DNA of 64,000 nucleotides from Pseudomonas kilonensis (GCF_001269885.1 NZ_LHVH01000026.1:62001-126000); one strand, 5' to 3'; counted from the stretch's first letter, positions 24,894-33,759 are shown. Notes: a model not told the origin generated them from the sequence alone. Numbers and translations are program-made.

Positions 24894-26336
24894 CTAAAGA
24901 AATCCGTTGGCCGTCTCTTGGCACAATTGAGTGGCCAACATCCCCAGTGTCATCAAGGCCCGCTCCGCCTCACGGTTCCAGGGAGTGCCACAGTTCAAGC
25001 GAATGCAGTGGTTGAACTGCTCGGTGTTACTGAAAATCAGCCCTGGCGCGATGCTGATGCCTTGTTGCAACGCCCGCACATGCAACTCCTGGGTATTGAC
25101 CCGCCCCGGCAGGCTGACCCACAGGATGAAGCCTCCAGTGGGACGACTCATCTGCGTGCCTTCGGGGAAGTACTGCTGCACCGCCAGTTGAAAGGCGCTG
25201 AGGTTCTTGCGGTACTCCTGGCGGATATAGCGCAAGTGCCGGTCATAGCCGCCGTTTTCCAGGTACGCGGCGATGCCCATCTGCGTGACGCTGCACGCGG
25301 AGTGGGTGCTGAAGGTCTGGAGTCGCTGGATTTCCTGCTGGAATTTACCCGCGATCATCCAGCCGATGCGCACGCCCGGCGACAACGTCTTGGAAAAACT
25401 CGAACAGTAGATGACCCGGTCCAGCCGGTCGTAGGCCTTGAGGGCCTTGGTGCGCCCCTGTTCGAACATCAACTCGCCATAGATATCGTCCTCGACGATC
25501 TGGATGTCGAAGTCCGAAGCCAGGCGCAGCAATTGCTTTTGCCGCTCTTCAGGCATGGTGCCGCCCAAAGGATTGCTCAGGCGCGTGGTCAGCACCAACG
25601 CCTTGATCGACCATTGGTTGGCCGCCAACTGCAAGGCCTCCAGGCTCATCCCGGTGACCGGGTCGCTGGGGATTTCGATGACCTTGAGGCCCAACAGATC
25701 CGCCAGTTGCAGCAAGCCGTAATAGGTCGGCGACTCGGCGGCGATCAAGTCCCCCGGCCGCGTCAGCACTCGCAAGGACATTTGCAGTGCATCGACGCAC
25801 CCGTGGGTGATCACCACCTCGGAAGGGTCTACCACGACGCCGGCATCGCGCATGCGAATCGCCACTTGACGGCGCAATGGCTCGAAACCCGGGCTGAACA
25901 TGTAGCTGAACGCCCGTGGGCTGTGGAAACGCGTGACCTTGGCCAATTGCTGATGCAGGGCCCGGACCGGCAGATAGTCGACGCTCGGCACCGCAGCGCC
26001 CAGGGGAAACACCCCTTCGCGGCGCGACTCGACCAATACTTGCTGGATGATGCTGCTGCGCGTCACCAGCCCCGGACGCTCGACCCGGGCAATGTCCGGC
26101 GTCGGTGCCGTCAGGGCCGGCGTCTGGTGCACGTAGTAGCCCGACTGCGGCCGCGCGCGGATCAGCCCCTGGTCTTCAAGGTTGGCGTAGGCCTGCAGCA
26201 CCGTGGCATGGCTGACGTTGAGCTGCGAGCTCATCTTGCGCACCGACGGCACGCGCTCACCAGGCTGATACACACCGCGCCGGATGTCTTCAGCCAGCTG
26301 TTGAGCAATACGTTGATAGAGCAGAAGGTTGGTCAT
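24894..26336 (-). CDS. MocR-type regulator: GntR HTH fused to class I aminotransferase domain
   Basis: This is a 480-aa PLP-dependent transcription factor. Residues 1-70 form a GntR winged HTH (LAEDIRRGVYQPGERVPSVR, then NVSHATVLQAYANLEDQGLI), and a linker leads to a fold-type I aminotransferase domain. The PLP Lys is in CSSFSKTLSPGVRIGW near residue 313, and the Asp/Asn of the cofactor site are in the LVLTTRLSNPLGGTMP and EDDIYGEL regions. MocR proteins sense amines, GABA, taurine or PLP itself. Their usual divergently transcribed target is absent here: the upstream gene is on the same strand, so the target must lie elsewhere. Confidence 0.9.
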   Translation of the reverse strand: MTNLLLYQRIAQQLAEDIRRGVYQPGERVPSVRKMSSQLNVSHATVLQAYANLEDQGLIRARPQSGYYVHQTPALTAPTPDIARVERPGLVTRSSIIQQVLVESRREGVFPLGAAVPSVDYLPVRALHQQLAKVTRFHSPRAFSYMFSPGFEPLRRQVAIRMRDAGVVVDPSEVVITHGCVDALQMSLRVLTRPGDLIAAESPTYYGLLQLADLLGLKVIEIPSDPVTGMSLEALQLAANQWSIKALVLTTRLSNPLGGTMPEERQKQLLRLASDFDIQIVEDDIYGELMFEQGRTKALKAYDRLDRVIYCSSFSKTLSPGVRIGWMIAGKFQQEIQRLQTFSTHSACSVTQMGIAAYLENGGYDRHLRYIRQEYRKNLSAFQLAVQQYFPEGTQMSRPTGGFILWVSLPGRVNTQELHVRALQQGISIAPGLIFSNTEQFNHCIRLNCGTPWNREAERALMTLGMLATQLCQETANGFL

Positions 26337-26485
26337 GACGCAGCACTCGATTTCACGGGCATTTTATTCTTGTCGGAAACGATACCGGAACAGTTTAGAA
26401 GTGTACTGGGACAGTTGCCAGATTACTCGACAGTACAGTGGAGTGACAGCTCTAACTGTACTCATCGTGCATCGATTGCAGGGCC

Positions 26486-26521
26486 AAAAAAACCCGGCGC
26501 CTTTTACAGGGGCCGGGTTTT
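26486..26521 (-). terminator. Terminator of the SBP-DUF4398-OmpA operon
   Basis: Read leftward, AACCCGGC pairs with GCCGGGTT around a CCCTGTAAAAGGC-type loop, and a run of seven T follows. Confidence 0.85.
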
Positions 26522-26536
26522 CCAGTGACGCAGCCC

Positions 26537-27346
26537 TCAGCGGGCGGCGCCGAGCTGGCCTTTTTCGTCGGAGAACACAATTTCAACGCGACGGTTCTGT
26601 GCCCGGCCACGCTCGGAAGCGTTGACGTCCACAGGGTATCCATCACCGTAGCCTTCGACCTGGATACGCTTTTCGTCGATCCCCAGGTCCACCAGCACAT
26701 CCGCTACCGCTTGCGCGCGGTCACGAGACAGCTTGAGGTTTTCCTGCTTGCCGCCGGTGCTGTCGGTGTACCCCTCGATACGCACCACGCGCTTGGGGTT
26801 GAGCTGCAAGAACTGCACGATCTTGAGCACGACCCGGTTGGCCGAGTTTTTCAGTTCCGCTTCGCCGGTGTCGAACAGCACGTCACCGAGGGTCATCACC
26901 AAGCCGCGATCGGTTTGTGTGGTCGCCATTGCCATGATCTGTTCTTCGAGCCATTTGCCCTGCTGCTGCACACTCAACAACTTGGATTCACGCAGGGCCA
27001 ATTGCAGGCGCTGGCGCTCCAGTTCGAGCTTCGCCGCGCGCTCTTCGTTGAGCACCTGGTTGCTGTGCTCCCGGGCGATGGCACTGTAGCGCTGGCTCAG
27101 GTAGGCGTAATGCTGCACATCTTCGCCGCTGCCCCAGTAGCTGGATAACCGATCGGCACGGGCCAGGGACTCACCCGCGCGGATCACGTCCCGGGGGGCG
27201 GCACGCAGGACGTTGGCGTCCTCCTTGACCTTCTGAAAGTCGGTGCTGGCCTGCTCGAGCGCCGCTTCGCTGCGCTGGCCGGCGCAGCCATACAAGCTGG
27301 CCAGGCCGGCGAGGACCAGACCGCCCAATACGTGGGAGTGCTTCAT
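26537..27346 (-). CDS. OmpA family lipoprotein with DUF4398-like N-terminal helices
   Basis: This 269-aa envelope protein has a lipoprotein signal (LASLYGC, Cys near residue 22), then about 110 residues of helical coiled-coil-like sequence. The C-terminal OmpA domain binds peptidoglycan: LFDTGEAELKNSA, RIEGYTDSTGGKQENLKLS with the conserved Asp, and ERGRAQNRRVEIVF with the conserved Arg. It is therefore predicted to tether the outer membrane to the cell wall. Its ATG overlaps the stop of the upstream DUF4398 lipoprotein gene (four bases), showing translational coupling. Confidence 0.9.
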   Translation of the reverse strand: MKHSHVLGGLVLAGLASLYGCAGQRSEAALEQASTDFQKVKEDANVLRAAPRDVIRAGESLARADRLSSYWGSGEDVQHYAYLSQRYSAIAREHSNQVLNEERAAKLELERQRLQLALRESKLLSVQQQGKWLEEQIMAMATTQTDRGLVMTLGDVLFDTGEAELKNSANRVVLKIVQFLQLNPKRVVRIEGYTDSTGGKQENLKLSRDRAQAVADVLVDLGIDEKRIQVEGYGDGYPVDVNASERGRAQNRRVEIVFSDEKGQLGAAR

Positions 27347-27702
27347 TGTGCATCCTCCCGCAACTGTTTGCGCAAGCGCTTGATGCGGGTGTCGAGCACG
27401 TTCAGTTGCTCCTGGCTCTTGAGGGTCAGCACGTTCGCTTCGGCCAGGCGGGCGTCGAGTTCGGCCTGTTCGGCCCGCATGCGCGCCTTCTTGTAGGATT
27501 CGTCGGCCATGTTGGATTTGGCGCGGGCGAACTTTTCTTCAGCCAGTTTCAATTCGGGCACTTCGTCGGCAGTGGCGCCAACGGCCCGGGCTTGGTTCAG
27601 TGCCTGTTCGGTCAGGCGGATCTGTTCATTCGGCGCCGGATCGGCTGCGCAGCCCGCCAGAGCCAGAACGGCCAGGGCAGCGAAAAGAGGTCGAATAGTC
27701 AC
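27343..27702 (-). CDS. DUF4398 lipoprotein
   Basis: This 119-aa lipoprotein has a lipobox LALAGC (Cys about residue 18), followed by an almost wholly helical, charged domain (TADEVPELKLAEEKFARAKS, YKKARMRAEQAELDARLAEA). It uses a GTG start with AGGGAAC upstream. It sits nine bases after the substrate-binding-protein gene and overlaps the OmpA gene. DUF4398 has no proven role; the helices suit a periplasmic coiled coil partnering the OmpA protein. Confidence 0.88.
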   Translation of the reverse strand: MTIRPLFAALAVLALAGCAADPAPNEQIRLTEQALNQARAVGATADEVPELKLAEEKFARAKSNMADESYKKARMRAEQAELDARLAEANVLTLKSQEQLNVLDTRIKRLRKQLREDAQ

Positions 27703-27711
27703 TAATGTTCC

Positions 27712-28536
27712 CTACTGTTTTGGGGCACTGACAGGTAGCTGCAACTGTGTTCTCCAGCGCTCGAGATTGCGCTGCAACACAGCCTCCGTCAGACCGGACG
27801 CGGCCAATTCTGTCATCTTTTGCGCCAGCTGTCCGCGTAACCATGGGTCATTGCAGGCGGAGTTATGAGAGATCGCGAGAAACAACCCCGGTTTGTCCAC
27901 CGGTTGCGGTGCGGCTTGCAGGTCGTTGGCCATTCCCAGTGTCTGCGCCATTGCCAGGCCCGAGTAGCGCCCCGCCAGGACATATTCCACCTCGCCCAGC
28001 AGCAATTTCTGAAAGGCCTGGGTCAGGTTGGGCGTGCGCACCAGGGACAATTGCTGCTCGGCAAAGACGCCGAATCCCTGGGTCATTGAGGCCTTTTCCG
28101 ACAAGGCCCCGGGATGACCGTGAAGGTCTCCGGGCTGGTTGATGACCAGCGTCGAGTCGTTGCGGGTCCAGACCAGGTAATCGTTTTCGAGCAAGGGCGG
28201 ATGAACGTAGTCCAGCACTTCAAGCCCGGTAACGGTCAGCGGAGCGTCGGTGAGCAGGTCCATGCGGCCACTGCGCACTTCGTCCAACGCCTGGGCGCGC
28301 TTGCCGGCATACAAGAGTTCGATCTTGATCCCCAATTCTTGCGCGACGTGCGCCAACAGGTCGGCACCGGCGCCAATCAAGTGCTTGGGGTCCTGAGGGT
28401 CTTGCCAGAGATAGGGCGGCGCATCCGGGCTGCCGGTGGCGATCAGTCGTTCACATTTGCCGGCGGCGACAGACAGGCCTGGCACGAGCGCCAACGTCCA
28501 CAGCAACGACCAGCCAGCCAAACGGCGCAGATCCAT
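27712..28536 (-). CDS. Periplasmic solute-binding protein (SBP family 3 type)
   Basis: This 274-aa protein has a signal peptide (GWSLLWTLALVPGLSVAAG). Its core is a type II periplasmic-binding fold like amino-acid receptors: DAPPYLWQDP, LAHVAQELGIKIELLYAGKR, GRMDLLTDAPLTVTGLEVLD, and the hinge GVFAEQQLSLVRTPN. The start at 28536 has AGAGGAGCG upstream. No ABC permease or ATPase is nearby, and it is first in an operon with two envelope lipoproteins. It may be a sensor or wall-associated binding protein rather than a transporter part. The ligand is unknown. Confidence 0.85.
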   Translation of the reverse strand: MDLRRLAGWSLLWTLALVPGLSVAAGKCERLIATGSPDAPPYLWQDPQDPKHLIGAGADLLAHVAQELGIKIELLYAGKRAQALDEVRSGRMDLLTDAPLTVTGLEVLDYVHPPLLENDYLVWTRNDSTLVINQPGDLHGHPGALSEKASMTQGFGVFAEQQLSLVRTPNLTQAFQKLLLGEVEYVLAGRYSGLAMAQTLGMANDLQAAPQPVDKPGLFLAISHNSACNDPWLRGQLAQKMTELAASGLTEAVLQRNLERWRTQLQLPVSAPKQ

Positions 28537-28563
28537 GGCAATACGCTCCTCTGATGCGGAAAT

Positions 28564-28594
28564 AAAAAGCCCGGCCAAAGGGCCGGGCTCTTTA
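28564..28594 (-). terminator. Terminator after etfA
   Basis: Read leftward, AGCCCGGCC, loop CTTT, GGCCGGGCTTTTTATT forms a perfect stem with a T-run 18 bp after the etfA stop. Confidence 0.92.
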
Positions 28595-28611
28595 TAAGTG
28601 AAGACGCCGGA

Positions 28612-29541
28612 TTAGACCAGCTTCTCCAGCTCAGGGATGGCTTCGAACAAGTCCGCGACCAGGCCATAGTCGGCCACCTGGAAGATCGGTGCTTCTTCGT
28701 CCTTGTTGATCGCAACGATCACTTTGGAGTCTTTCATGCCCGCCAGGTGCTGGATCGCGCCGGAGATACCGACGGCGATGTACAGCTGTGGCGCAACGAT
28801 CTTGCCGGTCTGGCCGACCTGCATGTCGTTGGGTACGAAACCGGCGTCGACCGCGGCGCGGGAAGCACCGACGGCAGCGCCGAGCTTGTCGGCCAGGGCG
28901 TACAGGTGCTTGAAGTTGTCACCGTTCTGCATGCCACGCCCGCCGGAAACGACGATCTTGGCAGCGGTCAGTTCCGGACGATCGGACTTGGCCAGTTCTT
29001 CGCCGACGAAGCTGGAAATGCCGGCGTCGTGGGCAGCGCCTACGGCTTCAACGGCAGCCGAGCCACCTTCGGCGGCAACCGGGTCGAAACCGGTGGCGCG
29101 AACGGTGATGACCTTGACCGCAGCAGTCGATTGCACGGTGGCAATGGCGTTGCCGGCGTAGATCGGACGCTTGAAGGTGTCGGCGCTTTCTACCGAGATG
29201 ATTTCGGAGATCTGGTCGACGTCCAGCGCAGCGGCCACGCGCGGCAGGATGTTTTTGCCGTTGGAGGTGGCGGCAGCCAGGATGTGGCTGTAGCCCTTGC
29301 CCAGCTCGGCGACGAGCGGAGCAACGTTTTCCGGCAACTGATGCGCGTAGGCGGCGTTGTCGGCCAACAGTACTTTTGCCACGCCAGCAATTTTCGCAGC
29401 GGCTTCGGCCACGGCGCCAGCGCCCTGCCCGGCCACCAGGACGTGGACATCACCACCGATTTTGGCAGCGGCAGCAACGGTGTTCAGCGTGGCCGGAGCC
29501 AGCGCCTTGTTATCGTGTTCGGCGATTACGAGGAGAGTCAT
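28612..29541 (-). CDS. etfA: Electron transfer flavoprotein subunit alpha
   Basis: This 309-aa ETF alpha subunit holds the FAD that takes electrons from acyl-CoA dehydrogenases. The C-terminal FAD domain carries VVSGGRGMQNGDNF, QVGQTGKIVAPQLYIAVGISG, AIQHLAGMKDS and INKDEEAPIFQVADYGLVAD, in the standard order. Two bases separate it from etfB upstream, and a strong terminator follows. With the EtfD gene across the intergenic region it completes the route from fatty-acid oxidation to ubiquinone. Confidence 0.97.
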   Translation of the reverse strand: MTLLVIAEHDNKALAPATLNTVAAAAKIGGDVHVLVAGQGAGAVAEAAAKIAGVAKVLLADNAAYAHQLPENVAPLVAELGKGYSHILAAATSNGKNILPRVAAALDVDQISEIISVESADTFKRPIYAGNAIATVQSTAAVKVITVRATGFDPVAAEGGSAAVEAVGAAHDAGISSFVGEELAKSDRPELTAAKIVVSGGRGMQNGDNFKHLYALADKLGAAVGASRAAVDAGFVPNDMQVGQTGKIVAPQLYIAVGISGAIQHLAGMKDSKVIVAINKDEEAPIFQVADYGLVADLFEAIPELEKLV

Positions 29542-29543
29542 GA

Positions 29544-30293
29544 TCAGATCACCTTCGCTTCGTTTTTCAGTTTCTCGACCAGTTCAGCCACCGACTTGAC
29601 CTTGATGCCCGCGCTGCGTGCAGCCGGCGCTTCGACCTTGAGGGTCTTGTTGGTGGAGGCGGTGGAAACGCCCAAAGCGTCAGGCGTCAGCACTTCAAGC
29701 GGCTTCTTCTTGGCTTTCATGATGTTTGGCAGCGACGCATAGCGCGGCTCGTTCAAACGCAGGTCGGTAGTGACGATGGCCGGCAGTTTCAGGGAAACGG
29801 TCTGCGCGCCGCCGTCGATCTCGCGGGTCACGGCAACGCTGTCACCGGACACTTCGACCTTGGACGCGAAGGTGCCCTGACCGTAGCCGCTCAATGCCGC
29901 GAGCATCTGGCCGGTCTGGTTGTTGTCGCTGTCGATGGCTTGTTTGCCGAGGATCACCAGCGATGGCTGTTCCTTGTCGACAACGGCCTTGAGCAGCTTG
30001 GCCACGGCCAGCGAGGTCAGGTCTTCGGCGGATTCGACGAGGATGGCGCGATCGGCACCCAGTGCCAGCGCGGTGCGCAGTTGTTCCTGGGCGGTGGTCG
30101 GGCCGATGGAGACGACGACGATCTCAGTCGCCACGCCTTTTTCTTTCAGGCGTACGGCTTCTTCTACGGCGATTTCGCAGAAAGGGTTCATCGACATCTT
30201 GACGTTGGCGAGGTCGACGCCGGAGTTGTCCGCCTTGACGCGAACCTTGACGTTATAGTCGACCACTCGTTTGACAGCTACAAGAACCTTCAT
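29544..30293 (-). CDS. etfB: Electron transfer flavoprotein subunit beta
   Basis: This 249-aa ETF beta subunit binds AMP and forms the dehydrogenase recognition loop. Marks are the start MKVLVAVKRVVDYNVKVRVK (residues 1-20), MNPFCEIAVEEAVRLKEKG, DRAILVESAEDLTSLAVAKL and the recognition-loop region LPAIVTTDLRLNEPRYASLP. The ATG at 30293 has AACGAGGAATCC upstream (GAGGA). It is cotranscribed with etfA and divergent from etfD. Confidence 0.97.
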   Translation of the reverse strand: MKVLVAVKRVVDYNVKVRVKADNSGVDLANVKMSMNPFCEIAVEEAVRLKEKGVATEIVVVSIGPTTAQEQLRTALALGADRAILVESAEDLTSLAVAKLLKAVVDKEQPSLVILGKQAIDSDNNQTGQMLAALSGYGQGTFASKVEVSGDSVAVTREIDGGAQTVSLKLPAIVTTDLRLNEPRYASLPNIMKAKKKPLEVLTPDALGVSTASTNKTLKVEAPAARSAGIKVKSVAELVEKLKNEAKVI

Positions 30294-30667
30294 GGATTCC
30301 TCGTTACTCTCCGGTGAAAAAAAGTCGCCTAGGCGAACCTGGCGGTTGATGCTCATGGGCGCAAGGGCACCTCTAAAAACGCCGGCATGAACCACACATG
30401 ACCCAGCTCACGGGAGTGAAGACCATTCGTCAGTGATGACCGATGAGTCATTCATTATCGCGGCGTGTAAACTGCGCGTCTGAACCACGCAATGCGTCAC
30501 TTTGTGCTGCCTTCGCCCTGTCTTTAGAGGTGCTCTTGAAACCAACAGTCAGCCTACGGCGAGCGCAAAACCGCCCGTATCTTGACCGGAACGCCTATTC
30601 CGGTCAATACGGCAAAATGGTCAGTCATAAGCCGTACGTCAGTGATTTATCTGGGCTGCGGCAATTT

Positions 30668-30681
30668 CAAACAAACGTTTG
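30668..30681. promoter_or_regulatory. PsrA-like operator CAAAC-N4-GTTTG
   Basis: CAAAC AAAC GTTTG matches the published PsrA consensus (G/C-AAAC-N2-4-GTTT-G/C) and ends three bases before the etfD -35 box. PsrA is the long-chain fatty-acid-responsive TetR regulator of Pseudomonas, and etf genes are among its known targets. The binding here is inferred from the match. Confidence 0.7.
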
Positions 30682-30683
30682 TA

Positions 30684-30712
30684 TTGGACCCTGAGAGTGG
30701 TGTAGATATAAT
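30684..30712 (+). promoter_or_regulatory. Predicted sigma-70 promoter of etfD
   Basis: TTGGAC (30684-30689) and the perfect TATAAT (30707-30712) are separated by 17 bp. The leader to the etfD start is about 120 nt. Confidence 0.8.
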
Positions 30713-30839
30713 GCGCCGCTTAAGAGAGACACGCGTTTCATCCATTGCCGCTTTCGTCGCTTTTCGCGAAGGAAACAACGGATGCAACGCCAAACCTCCA
30801 ATTAGAAAAAACTGTGAGCCTTGAGTAGGAGATAGCCCT

Positions 30840-32504
30840 GTGGAACGCGAATACATGGAATTCGACGTGGTCATCGTCGGTGCCGGCCCCGCTGGCCTGT
30901 CTGCCGCTTGCCGACTGAAACAGAAGGCCGCCGAAGCCGGTAAGGAAATCAGCGTCTGCGTGGTCGAAAAAGGCTCCGAGGTCGGTGCGCACATCCTCTC
31001 CGGTGCGGTGTTCGAGCCCCGCGCCCTGAACGAACTGTTCCCGGACTGGAAAGAACTCGGCGCCCCGTTGAACACGCCCGTCGTGCGCGATGACATTTAT
31101 GTCCTGAGAAACGCCGAGGCCGCGAGCAAAATCCCTGACTTCTTTGTGCCCAAGACCATGCACAACGAAGGCAACTATATTATTTCCCTGGGCAACTTGT
31201 GCCGCTGGCTGGCCCAGCAGGCCGAGAACCTGGGCGTGGAAATCTACCCGGGTTTCGCCGCCCAGGAAGCGCTGTTCGACGAGAACGGCGTGGTGCGCGG
31301 GATCATCACCGGCGATCTGGGTGTCGACCGCGAAGGCAATCCGAAGGAAGGCCTCTACACCCCTGGCATGGAACTGCGTGGCAAGTACACGCTGTTCGCC
31401 GAAGGCTGCCGTGGCCACATCGGCAAGCAACTGATCAAGCGCTTCAACCTGGACAGCGAGGCTGACGCCCAGCACTACGGCATCGGCCTGAAGGAAATCT
31501 GGGAAATCGACCCGGCCAAGCATCAACCCGGCCTGGTGGTGCACACCGCCGGCTGGCCGCTGGACATCATGGGCACCGAGAACACCGGTGGCTCCTTCCT
31601 CTATCACCTGGAAAACAACCAGGTGGTGGTCGGCCTGATCGTCGATCTTTCCTACAGCAACACCTTCCTGTCGCCGTTCGACGAATTCCAGCGCCTCAAG
31701 CATCACCCGGTGCTCAAGCAGTACCTGGAAGGTGGCAAGCGTATTAGCTATGGCGCCCGTGCATTGGCCAAGGGTGGTATCAATTCGCTGCCGAAAATGG
31801 TCTTCAAGGGTGGCGCATTGATCGGCTGCGACCTGGGCACCATGAACGTGGCCAAGATCAAGGGCAGCCACACCGCCATGAAATCCGGCATGCTCGCCGC
31901 CGAATCGGTGGCTGAAGCGTTGCTATCCGGCGGCGAAGGCGGTGATGAACTGACCAGCTACGTCGACCGCTTCAAAGCCAGCTGGCTCTATGAAGAACTG
32001 TTCGCCAGCCGCAACTTCGGCCCGGCGATGCACAAGTTCGGCCCGATCATCGGTGCCGGCTTCAACTGGTTCGACCAGAACATCCTTGGCGGCAAAATGC
32101 CGTTCACCCTGCACGACACCAAACCCGACTACGCCTGCCTCAAGCTGGCAGCCGATTGCAAGAAAATCGACTACCCGAAACCGGACGGCAAGATCAGCTT
32201 CGACAAACTCAGCTCGGTGTTCATCTCCGGTACCAACCACGAGGAAGAACAGCCCTGCCACCTGAAGCTGACCGACCCGAGCATCCCGATCAGCAAGAAC
32301 CTGCCACTGTACGACGAACCGGCCCAGCGCTACTGCCCGGCCGGCGTGTACGAAGTGGTGACCAAGGAAGACGGTGAGAAGCGCTTCCAGATCAACGCCC
32401 AGAACTGCGTGCACTGCAAGACCTGTGACATCAAGGACCCTTCGCAGAACATCACCTGGGTATCGCCGGAAGGCGCTGGCGGACCGACTTACCCGAACAT
32501 GTAA
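30840..32504 (+). CDS. etfD: Electron transfer flavoprotein-ubiquinone oxidoreductase
   Basis: This 554-aa inner-membrane-associated enzyme passes electrons from reduced ETF to ubiquinone. The FAD motif VIVGAGPAGLSAACRL lies at residues 10-25. The C-terminal ferredoxin-like part binds one 4Fe-4S cluster through RYCPAGVYE and NCVHCKTCDIKDP. The GTG at 30840 follows AGGAGATAGCCCT; an ATG at 30855 (MEFDVVIV) is an alternative start five codons in. It is divergent from etfBA and carries a PsrA-like box at its promoter. Confidence 0.97.
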   Translation: MEREYMEFDVVIVGAGPAGLSAACRLKQKAAEAGKEISVCVVEKGSEVGAHILSGAVFEPRALNELFPDWKELGAPLNTPVVRDDIYVLRNAEAASKIPDFFVPKTMHNEGNYIISLGNLCRWLAQQAENLGVEIYPGFAAQEALFDENGVVRGIITGDLGVDREGNPKEGLYTPGMELRGKYTLFAEGCRGHIGKQLIKRFNLDSEADAQHYGIGLKEIWEIDPAKHQPGLVVHTAGWPLDIMGTENTGGSFLYHLENNQVVVGLIVDLSYSNTFLSPFDEFQRLKHHPVLKQYLEGGKRISYGARALAKGGINSLPKMVFKGGALIGCDLGTMNVAKIKGSHTAMKSGMLAAESVAEALLSGGEGGDELTSYVDRFKASWLYEELFASRNFGPAMHKFGPIIGAGFNWFDQNILGGKMPFTLHDTKPDYACLKLAADCKKIDYPKPDGKISFDKLSSVFISGTNHEEEQPCHLKLTDPSIPISKNLPLYDEPAQRYCPAGVYEVVTKEDGEKRFQINAQNCVHCKTCDIKDPSQNITWVSPEGAGGPTYPNM

Positions 32505-32523
32505 GCCGTTGCGCTGAACATCA

Positions 32524-32548
32524 AGGCTCCCGTAATGGGGGCCTTTTT
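32524..32548 (+). terminator. Terminator after etfD
   Basis: AGGCTCCC, loop GTAAT, GGGGGCCTTTTT forms a short GC stem with five T about 20 bp after the stop codon. Confidence 0.85.
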
Positions 32549-32582
32549 GTTGCCTCCGATTCAAGCAACACAACAGTCCAAA

Positions 32583-32672
32583 TGTGGGAGCGGGCTTGCT
32601 CGCGAAAGCGGTGTGTCAGTCGACAAAAATACCGGCAGATATGCCGCTTTCGCGAGCAAGCCCGCTCCCACA
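32583..32672. repeat. REP pair (REPIN)
   Basis: The left arm starting TGTGGGAGCGGGCTTGCTCG (32583-32611) is perfectly mirrored at 32644-32672 around a 32-bp loop. It lies between the convergent etfD and AraC genes. Confidence 0.92.
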
Positions 32673-32688
32673 AGGGATTTTCAAAGAC

Positions 32689-33579
32689 TCAGGCAGCGCG
32701 CTCTTCCCCGGGGTTGCGTTCAAAGTAGCGCTTGTACTCCCGACTGAACTGCGACGAGCTCTGATACCCCACCTGGTGCGCGACCTGGGCCACGCCCATG
32801 CCCTCGGTGAGCAGCAGTCGCTGGGCCTTGAGCAGGCGCAAGCGCTTGAGGTACTGCACGGGCGACAGCAACGTGCTGCGCTTGAAATGCTCATGGAAGG
32901 TCGAGGCGCTCATGTTCGCGCAACCGGCCAAGGTCTCGACGTTCAGCGGCTCAGTGAAGTGCGCATGCAAATGGCTCAGGGCCGCGGCAATCCGGGCGAA
33001 TTGGCCTTGCTGCTCCACCAGCGCCCGCAGCACATCGGCCTGGGGCCCGCGCAACGCGACGAACAGCAACTCCCGCAGCCGCGCCTGGCCCATGACCTGG
33101 CATTCCAGTGGGTCGTGCAAGCAACGCAACAAGCGTTCGACGCACCCACGCATGGCGTCATCGAGCACGGCGCAGGTCATCGACTCCGGCGTCTGCGGCG
33201 CCAGGTTCCGTCCCGGCACCAGCCCCATGGCCAGTACCAACTCCCCCAGCATCGCCCGATCGATTGCAACGGAAACCCCAAGCAGCGGAGCATTGGGCAT
33301 GGCGTAGGTTTCGCATTCGAATGGCACCGGCAAGGCCTGGATCAGATAATTCCCGGCGCCATATTCCAGCGTGCGAGGTCCCAGGTACGCCAATTTGCTG
33401 CCCTGGGCGATGATCACCAGGCTCGGCTCGTAGAGCTGCGGGCCACGGGCGACGTCCTGGCTGGCCCGAAGCGCATGTACGCCAGGCAGTGGCGTCGGGA
33501 CGAAGCCGTCGCGGGTCGCCAGGGGTTCTATCAATGAAACCAGCGTGGCGTTGGCATCGAGATGGCGGGTCAACAACAT
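32689..33579 (-). CDS. AraC family transcriptional regulator (AraC_N type)
   Basis: This is a 296-aa regulator with an N-terminal AraC_N domain (VHALRASQDVARGPQLYEPS, LVIIAQGSKLAYLG, YLIQALPVPFECETYAMP) and a C-terminal double HTH (LAGCANMSASTFHEHFKR and VAQVAHQVGYQSSSQFSREY). The ATG at 33579 (MLLTRH) is preferred; an upstream GTG would add five residues. It is divergent from an alcohol dehydrogenase gene 180 bp away. In many Pseudomonads this subgroup controls exactly such a neighbour, so it probably regulates the dehydrogenase in response to an aldehyde or alcohol. Confidence 0.9.
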   Translation of the reverse strand: MLLTRHLDANATLVSLIEPLATRDGFVPTPLPGVHALRASQDVARGPQLYEPSLVIIAQGSKLAYLGPRTLEYGAGNYLIQALPVPFECETYAMPNAPLLGVSVAIDRAMLGELVLAMGLVPGRNLAPQTPESMTCAVLDDAMRGCVERLLRCLHDPLECQVMGQARLRELLFVALRGPQADVLRALVEQQGQFARIAAALSHLHAHFTEPLNVETLAGCANMSASTFHEHFKRSTLLSPVQYLKRLRLLKAQRLLLTEGMGVAQVAHQVGYQSSSQFSREYKRYFERNPGEERAA

Positions 33580-33759
33580 GGGCGAAAACTTCACGAAAAA
33601 TGGGATGAAACCATCATCGCAGGTCTGGCGTCACATAGGATCAGATCCTGGCCAAGACCGGAGGATTAGGCATGACAGGCGGAGGAATCGCCATCGCCGC
33701 CGGCCGCCAGGACTCCCAGAATGGAACCCCTCACCGTTCACTGCTTAGCGAGGTCCATC

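Larger units (their letters stand above)
30294..30839. promoter_or_regulatory. Divergent etfB / etfD control region
   Basis: This 546-bp region separates the two ETF transcription units. Its right half has a clear promoter and PsrA-like box for etfD (listed separately). The left half must drive etfBA, but no clear promoter was picked. No other gene or RNA was recognised. Confidence 0.5.

Noticed and set aside
24918..26528. A 536-codon open frame on the plus strand
   Set aside because: It is antisense to the MocR gene, whose GntR and aminotransferase motifs are clear; no motif is seen in the antisense frame.
30294..30668. A small gene or riboswitch in the etfB-etfD gap
   Set aside because: No frame with a credible ribosome-binding site and no conserved riboswitch motif was seen; the region is better explained as two promoters.
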